Part shown: piece after piece, positions 57,501 to 64,000 of the stretch
How positions within the stretch are numbered: the stretch's first letter is position 1
Layout: every line of letters starts with the position of its first letter
Source of the DNA: Sanguinoderma infundibulare
Lineage: Eukaryota; Basidiomycota; Agaricomycetes; Polyporales; Polyporaceae
DNA length: 64,000 nucleotides
Direction: 5' to 3'
Assembly: GCA_032821775.1 (NCBI GenBank)
Contig: JAVLRN010000015.1
Location: 310,001 to 374,000, forward strand
Notes under the pieces: generated by a model
Told to the model about the DNA's origin: nothing
Database searches by the model: none
Seen by the model: the letters and a program-made list of their open reading frames with translations, nothing else
Made by a program: the position numbers and the translations under genes

Positions 57501-60026
57501 GGAGTCGACGTTGTCAGGTGAGTCAAAGATGAGTAACGAAAGTTTTGCGAAGACTAAGGCGCTAAGGGTCTATGCCCCTCTCCTTGCCATCACCAGTCCA
57601 GCACCGGGCGGTTAGACTCCAGCACTGACTCGCGCGATGGGCGGAATATACACAGACTACCACCAGGACACACAAAGCCGCGGCACAGCAGACTCCATCG
57701 CGCGGCCGCGCCCCGCGAGCTCCGGGTTTCGGAACGTTCCATGGCCAGCGGCGGCAGTGCGGCCAATACGGCGAACATGTCCATCATGCCAACAAGGCTC
57801 CAACGAGTCGACACTGGCCCTCGACTCTCTCGACGTCGAACAAACAAACGATCGGCCCCACTCTGCTGTGCACGACAATGACAACTGGGAGCGCGCGCGA
57901 CACGCTCCACTGCCCCACCGCGCGCGATCGGTGGCTAACGTCGCGGGCGATTTTCGCTGATCGCCCGCGAAGCACCTTGGAGGGACGGAACGCGTTCACG
58001 GGGATGCAGGTGAGCAAGGACCTTTTTTTATCTCACCCGCGCGAGCCTCATGCCATCGCCTACGTGGGACGACGTGGAGGCTCGTTGCGAATCCAACAAG
58101 TCGCACGCGCGACTCGAATAGCCAAGTGCGAAAACCTCGGTCCGCAACGTACGCGTAGACGCTCGTGCGCGTGCTGCAAACAAAAAAAAGAAGGGCTCAA
58201 CTTGCCTTCGGGGCTGTATGTATTGACCACCGGGGGTGTGTTACAGGCTGGAAGCACTGCTCGCGAAGTGGAGCGAACGTCCGCGGCGCGTGTTAGAGGG
58301 TGTTCGGACTGTGAGAGCCTCCGAGTCCCCTCGTCGAACGCCGTTTCGATGTGATCGTAGCGGTCGATGTAATATACCCATTCCTATTTCCTGCTTGTTC
58401 CGGTGCCAGGCTTGTGGTCCCATGCGCAGCGCGTCTTGGCGGGGGTTTTCTTCAGACCGCCGTTCAGCGCGTGCACATCTTCGTTCCGCACCCGGGCGTC
58501 ACCCCCGGGCGCGGTAGTATGTATGCTTTCCGCGCCCGCGATGCGGTGATCAGCGGGTGGGCAGGGGGCACCATCCGATTAGCACGTGCAAGTTTGGTCT
58601 CGCATCCTTTTCCCAAGGGTCCCACGAGGCTACGATAGCGCGTCCAGAGGAGGGTCACAGTCGTGAGCTCCGGACGCCTTATCGCTTCTGTGGTCCCACA
58701 CTAGTTCGCGGCGGCACGTTTTGCGCAGAGCATCGTTCGGATTTGAAGCTTCCTTTTGGGGAGTGTCTGACGGTAGAAGATGGAATTGGCATGCTTCTGC
58801 GCCCGTGAGCGAATCGCGAAAAGACCGCAGCGACCCGGCGCCGTATGTCGTCCTCGCTCATGATACCGTATGGCCAATGATTTACGAGCGGGCGTTTTCT
58901 GGCAGGACATGTGGCGACACACCCTCCTTCGCATGTCCCGTATGTCTTGGTCCATGAGATTGGCATGGGCGCGCGCATGGTAAAGAAGTTGGCGCCCTTT
59001 TCTGTCTTCAAGTTGGTCGAGTCGTTTCTCGTTTGGATCACTGCTCAGAAGACCCGTGCTGTCAGACGAATTGTTGTCGCATTCAGTGTTGTCATACTTC
59101 CTTTCAAAGTTGAACGACGATCTGCCATTTCCGCTCGCGTCATGCGCGATGGATGGGAGTTCCGAGAAAGCCTGCGATGCATGATAACCCGGCATGATGA
59201 ATAAAATGTAGCTTCGGCGCAGCTACGCGCTGGTATGCGACCAAAATATAGGCTGGAAGGGGGCTAAGTAACCTCGAGAGAGGTGCGTCCATTGGGTCGC
59301 ATGGATAACTCGAAAGAGGGCTTGAAGCTAGCCGAACCTGAGGCAGCGCGTCACGCTGTCGAAATGGTCCTGATTGTCCAGGCCTTTTGGTTGCTCACGA
59401 TTTTGCACGGAGATGATGCTGTCCCCTCTCCGTGCATCTAGTCGCTCGGCACAACATGGCGGGCATGAACTTGTGGAATCCGGACGGAGGAGTTGTTTCG
59501 TCTTCCAGGGACCTTTGGAGGACGCTGGGACCGAATCGCTTTCGTTCCTCGGATCTTCCGTGACTTTCGGGATCGCAGGATATTAGTATAGTATGATGAA
59601 GAGGAGATTTGTACCGACTCAGCCTAATATCGCTATCGCAATATTGTTGTAAAGGAATCGTATAACCTGGTGAACTTGAAGGGTAGCCGATCATGACGAC
59701 GCCACGTACCGCTTCCCATGACGCGAGAATCCTAATCACAATAAGAGCCGCGAGGGCTTTTCGTGACTCGGGGAGGAAGTCCATCCTGATGCGTGGCTAA
59801 GCACAGGCCACTTCTCAAGAATTATAAGGACCATTCGTATTCCCAATGTCAATTGTGTGGTAACTTTGATATTCAGCTCGACGACGATCCCCTGCAGTTT
59901 GTCGCCCTCCGGCTTTCCTGGACTGCAACATTTCCTGTAGCTACTCATGCATACAAGCAAAATCGTCCAGTAACCTGCAATCTAATTAGCACGACACCCG
60001 AGCGAGATCGTGACCGAGAGCTCTTC
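54577..60026. other. long stretch without a supported gene
   Basis: The first part is the promoter of the zinc-finger factor. Further on there are only weak candidates: a minus frame at 55779-56030 (AYGNRTHLATRTGILDLL), a minus ATG frame at 58701-59195, and a minus exon-like frame starting at 59784 (MDFLPESRKALAALIVIRIL) with a GTACGT donor after about 25 codons. None could be extended into a gene. A small direct repeat lies at 57289-57342. Confidence 0.45.
57289..57342. repeat. short direct repeat
   Basis: GCACCGCAGAAAAGTATGT occurs at 57289-57307 and 57324-57342, with a third partial copy, GCACCGCAGAAACC, between them. Confidence 0.8.
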
Positions 60027-60939
60027 CTAGCTCAGGGTGCGTATCTCGACCTCAGGGAAGTAGTGCGTCGTGCCGTTGATCTTGGACCGACGGATGCTCA
60101 TGATGTACAACGCGTCGAGATGCCGGGGTGCTGCGCCCCACGCTGCCCATCCCTCCCAGGAGCGCCTTCTGTTCTGGAATTCTTCTGGGTGCTGCCGCTG
60201 TCGAAAAATCCGTCAGTCCTCTATACTCGCAACGCTCCGACGGGGCGTATGGAAAGGTGTGACGCACGAGGTATTTGATGTACCAGACGACCTGGCAGGC
60301 GATAATGTCCGAGAGGAGACAGCGGGGTTCGTTGTATTCGGTTGGCTGCGCGTTGAAGACGACGGGGTTGAATTCAGGGTCGTCAGGGAACTGGCGCACG
60401 CGATGAAACCGCAGTAACGTTAGAATCAAGACTTGGGAGCCCGCGGATGGGGACGAGGCGGATGATCGTCACAAATTAATACTCACAAGGGCACGGAGCG
60501 CTAGAGCTGGTGTGGCGTTCTGCCACAGCATCCCGTATTGATGGTCCAGGCCCGCGACGTGATCGCATAGACTTCGGCTCACCAACATCGACCACTGTCT
60601 GACGTCGGAGAGGTTGGTCTGCTCGTCGATGCCTTTGAAGGTGGGGAACGTCCGGAGATAGTCGCTTATGCTGGCGACTTTGCTGAGCTGAAGACCGCGC
60701 TGTGCCGTCAAGGTGTCCCAAACATCTAGCCGGAAATCCGGGTCAAGGGTGCCAAGAGAGGCAGGGAAAGGGACCTTGAGGACTGTTGAGGGCAGTTGGT
60801 GAGCTTCCAGAGCGCCACGGCATAAAGCACTAGTACCGGTAATGTATTCACAGGCCTGGGCCAAGTTTCCGCTCCAGTACGCCACCGTCGGTACCTCGCC
60901 GCATAGCAAATCAAATATGTTTCGTTGCCGTTTCACATG
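60027..60939 (-). CDS. hypothetical protein, 5' end unresolved
   Basis: Three exons, all phase 0: 60487-60939, 60268-60390, 60027-60197, giving about 249 aa from the upstream acceptor. The first opens at an acceptor-like CATTCGCAG, so the true start is probably further upstream and was not found. The product is rich in aromatic residues and looks globular: RQRNIFDLLCGEVPTVAYW, CEYITGTSALCRGAL, FRLDVWDTLTAQRGLQL, SRSLCDHVAGLDHQYGMLW, DIIACQVVWYIKYL, RSWEGWAAWGAAPRHLDALY. No signal peptide, membrane span or known family was recognised. A 26-bp triple repeat lies just upstream, and the TPR gene beyond it is on the same strand; the two could in principle be one gene. Confidence 0.55.
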
Positions 60940-60977
60940 CTGCGAATGACCGGGACAAGGGCTTGAGATAGGGAGGG

Positions 60978-61055
60978 TTTTCGTGAATAATCCGGACGGT
61001 GAGTTTTCGTGAATAATCCGGACGGTGAGTTTTCATGAATGATCTGGACGGTGAC
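60978..61055. repeat. three tandem copies of a 26-bp unit
   Basis: Units at 60978-61003, 61004-61029 and 61030-61055. The first two (TTTTCGTGAATAATCCGGAC + GGTGAG) are identical; the third differs at a few positions. Confidence 0.9.
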
Positions 61056-61419
61056 TTCTGGTGTAGGTATACAGTCCGGACGGCAGGAGGGAGCGGAGAG
61101 CGGGAAGGATGCGCCATCGTCTGCGTCTGCGCCCGAGCTAAATGTACGTACATACGGACATGATCAGGCAAGATCTACAACAGAGCGGTAAGGCGAAACT
61201 CGCCATGTTTCTCTATCTAACACACGGGTACTTTCCAGACGGAAATCCTCCCCCCTGCGATCCGAGTCAAACCAAGGCAACGTACCTGGAACAAAAATCC
61301 GCTCACTAGCCACAAAGCGCAAAACCCGACATTAGGGCCGGTACACTGAGCAGTGAGTTCAAAACAGAGGCAGACGGTGCCAGTGCCGAGGCCTGCGACG
61401 CATCGACTCCCGCCTACGG

Positions 61420-62176
61420 CTAATGGCGTACGAATGAACCAAACGAGACCGCGTGCAGACGCTCCTACTCCGCCATCCGAAATTAGTACGTCTGTCGTCC
61501 GGACTCGCCAGATACGCGAATAAATTGGGTATAAGATGGACTCACCCTCCGCCAGTGACCCTTGACGCTGCTGTGTTGGCTGAGCGCGATATCGCATGCC
61601 TTCTCGGCTTCCACGAAGCTGCACACAGCACCGTCAGTCGAGGACGGAAGACGACGTCATGTTACGTACTTGTTGGCCTTCAGATACGCTGCAGCAAGGT
61701 TAAGCTGGTAGTGCGGCAGCTCCGGCTCGATCCGGTGTGCGCAGTAGCGGGAACGGGGACGGGAATGGCAAGGGTGGGAAGGGACATGTTGGTGAGGTTA
61801 GGAGGCAGTGGGAGTTGCAAGCGCAGAGGAGGGCCACGCTTCGCGAGGCGGGAAAGGCATAGCAGAAGGGGACCTCGAAGAACCATGACAGCGAGATCGC
61901 GTTCTACTTTGCTGAGGTCGCCTTTTCTGAACGCGAGATTTCCCTGCGACTCGATGCATGAGGGTCATATTGTAGTAGCAGAACCTGTTCCTTTTCTCGT
62001 TCGGCACACATATATCTCCACTCCATGAGCTCCCCGACGGTCATGTCCGAATCGTCCGGCTTGTTCTCCGCATCCTGACCGCCAAAGTCGAAATCCACAT
62101 CCCACAGGTCCTCCTCTTCCTCCGTACCCCATCCATACACGTCGGACCTTACATAGGTACGATCGGGCCTGCTCAG
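61420..62176 (-). CDS. TPR-repeat protein (partial model)
   Basis: Recognised exons: 62176-61985 (64 codons, phase 0), 61943 to about 61880 (start of the TPR), a piece ending at 61670, and 61618-61546, then a short last exon to a stop at 61420. The first holds a Glu-rich stretch and an acidic Asp/Phe patch (DVDFDFGG). TPR signatures follow: REKEQGNLAFRKGDLSK, then PELPHYQLNLAAAYLKAN, then NFVEAEKACDIAL. These match the alternating small and aromatic positions of TPR helices A and B. The first intron is only 41 nt. Between the two TPR pieces the helix expected after GDLSK is not found in frame, so either an intron boundary was missed or the gene is damaged. TPR proteins are co-chaperones or scaffolds; partner unknown. 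The 5' start was not located. Confidence 0.5.
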
Positions 62177-62840
62177 CTGGTGCTCGCGACCCGGGAACGT
62201 ATGAAAACACGCACCTCATCCGTCCCACTCCCTCTCCTTTCCCGACCTCACTCCGCTCTCCACTGAGGCCTTGCCTAAACAACCTTCCAAGGTTGTTGCC
62301 GGCGACTATCATGAGGAGTAAGCCATCTGCCCACGTATCCAAGAGGGCACTCCGAAGCTGAGCTTACCAGCAAGGCTCCCGACCGACTCTACGACGACCA
62401 GATGAGATGACCTGGGGAGTTGATGCGCGTGTAGTATGATATGCTTCTCGCGGCGATCGCCAAATTAAGAAGGCTGACGAGTCAGGTACCAGGAACAAGT
62501 TGATCAGCGACTCACCTTCAAATGCACCGCGTCTTCGCGTCTTCGTCCTGCTCAGGACATGTACGCCATCCACAGTTTGGCGTCAACAACCCTCCATGAT
62601 GGCATGGAGTCTTGTCCGGACGAATATTCGAAAGAATCAGTATCGCGTACGTGAACGAGGAGATAGACCGCACTTACCGCACTCTACAGCTGGCTGTCCG
62701 GTCCACTCACCACTCCGACACGCAACCCCACGCCGACATGCCCGGCTCGATGTCAACAACCCTCCATGGGATGTCCAGGTGGACTGCAGAGGACGGTCCC
62801 GTCTATCTGGGACAACAGATTTGAATATACTTAGCATCCC
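62177..62840. other. intergenic with a 17-bp direct repeat
   Basis: GTCAACAACCCTCCATG occurs at 62582-62598 and 62752-62768, 170 bp apart. This region may include the unresolved 5' end of the TPR gene; a coding-like frame (MIVAGNNLGRLFRQGL) lies near 62250-62310 on the minus strand. Confidence 0.45.
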
Positions 62841-63046
62841 TGCGAATCATCCGCTTGTCGGGGGGAAGGGTATACGCACCCCGCTGGATCGTTGTCTTCA
62901 CCGCCGTGTACGGATCCTTGTCACAAAGGACGTGTCCGCACAGCGTGATCGTGGCGTAGGACGGCGGCGAAAAACAGATGGGGCATGTATAAGCTGCAAG
63001 AGGCTCCACCTCGTCTATTGGCACTGTGTCAAGGGAGCGCTCCGGT
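62841..63046 (-). pseudogene. decayed copy of the RING-finger exon at 495-700
   Basis: About 206 bp match 495-700 at high identity but on the opposite strand. The copy keeps CPICFSPPSYATIT and CGHVLC but changes GECLF to DKDPY, losing the sixth zinc ligand. Its 5' splice site is lost (CAG|GT has become CAG|GG) and the second exon with CPVC is absent. The frame runs on into unrelated codons and stops. It can no longer make a RING domain. Confidence 0.8.
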
Positions 63047-63081
63047 CAGAGATGGTGACCTGTGAAAGGAGCATGATTCAG

Positions 63082-63450
63082 TCAGCCGGAACTGTTCAGC
63101 ACGCCTCCCGGAAACTGGAACGGGAACGCACCACGCCGACTTCTGCGTGCGCCGTCCGCTCGTTCGCGCTGTCGTCGGGTGCCTTCCGGTGGCTGACGAC
63201 GCCCACTCCATGGTGCGAGCAAGATGCCTGTCATTCGTCAAGACACGGTCAGCACACTCTAACCAGAACGCACAGATCCCAAACGAGCACCACGCGGGCA
63301 GGACTTACCAAGCATCCTGAACACGAACCCAGTCCACATGGTGTCCGCCACGTCCAACACAACACCGAGCTCTTCCAACTCATTGACGAGCATCGCGTCG
63401 TAGACGACGGTCGAGATCGAGAGCCTGAACGCGGTGCCGATGAAACCGAT
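63082..63450 (-). CDS. two probable 3' exons of a minus-strand gene
   Basis: Exons 63309-63450 and 63082-63227 join through a GTAAGT..GACAG intron in phase 1 to a stop. The first opens at CTCTCTAG in phase 0 and reads IGFIGTAFRLSISTVVYDAM, then ELEELGVVLDVADTMW, an amphipathic or membrane-like segment. The second is Arg-rich and low complexity. They may be the end of the VTT-like gene at the right edge, but the exons between 63450 and 63674 could not be resolved. Confidence 0.4.
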
Positions 63451-63674
63451 CTAGAGAGCATGCCATATTTGCTGGGGAAGCTGTGTGCGCTGGGGACGAG
63501 GGTAGAGCTGGAGCAGATGGAAGATGAGCAAGGGGGAAAGTAGCGAGTTTCGAGGGAAACCAACAAACGAACATCACGTACTGCCTATTGTGTTCGCATC
63601 AGCATAGCATGTGTGGGCTGCGGATGTGCCAGCTGTGTGTCAGCCGAGGTTAAGGCAATTGATGGGGCGGTAAA

Positions 63675-64000
63675 CAGGCGGAGAACACCGCGGTGTTGGC
63701 TGCCGAGGGACATGTCATGTCAGCACGCGCACGGTGAAAACGAGAACGGAATAAGTAAGAGACGCACAATTGTCCGGGATGGCGCTCAGCCGGGCAATCA
63801 ACGCAATCTTGAAGCCGCCGTCGCGAACTGCACGGCTAAATCGTGAAGGCTGGTACAGGCAAGCGGCGAGCCCGCAGCAATCCATCTAGTGAGATGCCGT
63901 TAGACTCGAGGCACGACTCGACCGTTTTCTCACCAGCGAACTCAGGGCCACAGAGCATGGGACAGCCATCATCGAGGTGCACAATCGCCATGTCCCACAC
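63675..64000 (-). CDS. VTT/TVP38-TMEM64-like membrane protein (5' cut by window edge)
   Basis: Exons 63934-64000 (partial), 63768-63885 and 63675-63699 join through introns of 48 nt (GTGAGA..ACTAG) and 68 nt (GTGCGT..GGCAG). The reading gives CRLAACLYQP-like small-residue and Cys-rich sequence (DCCGLAACLYQPSRFSRAV), then RDGGFKIALIARLSAIPDN and NTAVFSAC. The pattern F-K-I-A-L-I-A-R-L-S-x-I-P followed by T-A-V-F-S-x-C is typical of the VTT (SNARE-associated Golgi) domain of Tvp38/TMEM64 proteins of the Golgi and ER. The 48-nt intron is in frame in another reading that ends at a stop at 63836, so that reading was set aside. Identification is by motif memory only. Confidence 0.45.

Noticed and set aside
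62500..63543. 347-codon plus-strand open frame
   Set aside because: It is antisense to the RING copy and to spliced minus-strand exons that carry recognisable motifs.

Overview
The window is nuclear DNA of a filamentous basidiomycete fungus, most likely an Agaricomycete. Nearly every gene is split by short introns, mostly 48-100 nt with GT..AG ends, CTRAY-like branch sites and frequent GTACGT, GTGAGT or GTGCGT donors. The recognisable proteins (NMD3, an Apd1-type sucraseferredoxin-like protein, a Ure2-type glutathione transferase, F-box proteins, GATA and Zn2Cys6 factors) are fungal in style. Exon models below were built by hand by joining donors and acceptors so that phases agree; unless an entry says otherwise, the exon lengths sum to a whole number of codons.

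Layout. 0-0.85 kb: 3' part of a RING-finger gene cut by the left edge. 0.85-6.6 kb: gene-poor. 7.3-9.2 kb: coiled-coil protein. 12.5-14.4 kb: protein with four CCCH zinc fingers. 17.3-28.3 kb: five uncharacterised genes, all on the minus strand, which look like one diverged tandem family because they share an intron-phase series. 29.0-34.2 kb: a small minus-strand gene head-to-head with the Apd1-type gene, a tiny candidate gene and an acidic/basic hypothetical protein. 35.3-37.7 kb: a broken short-chain dehydrogenase and NMD3. 38.7-40.0 kb: a GATA factor whose reading frame appears broken by single-base indels. 42.1-43.1 kb: glutathione transferase. 43.8-48.6 kb: two tandem F-box paralogues. 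49.2-50.3 kb: two abutting miniature inverted-repeat elements. 51.7-54.6 kb: a transcription factor carrying two C2H2 fingers and a Zn2Cys6 cluster. 54.6-60.0 kb: no supported gene. 60.0-62.2 kb: a hypothetical gene and a TPR-protein gene. 62.8-64 kb: a decayed copy of the RING exon from the left end, and exons of a VTT/TVP38-like membrane protein cut by the right edge.

Housekeeping functions (ribosome export, Fe-S protein, GST) sit beside fast-evolving blocks (tandem family, F-box pair, RING copy, tRNA-like repeats, MITEs). The genes do not form one pathway. The strongest candidate for something undescribed is the 17.3-28.3 kb family, whose exon architecture is kept while its sequence is almost fully diverged. 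No canonical tRNA, rRNA, CRISPR array or intact transposase or reverse transcriptase was seen.
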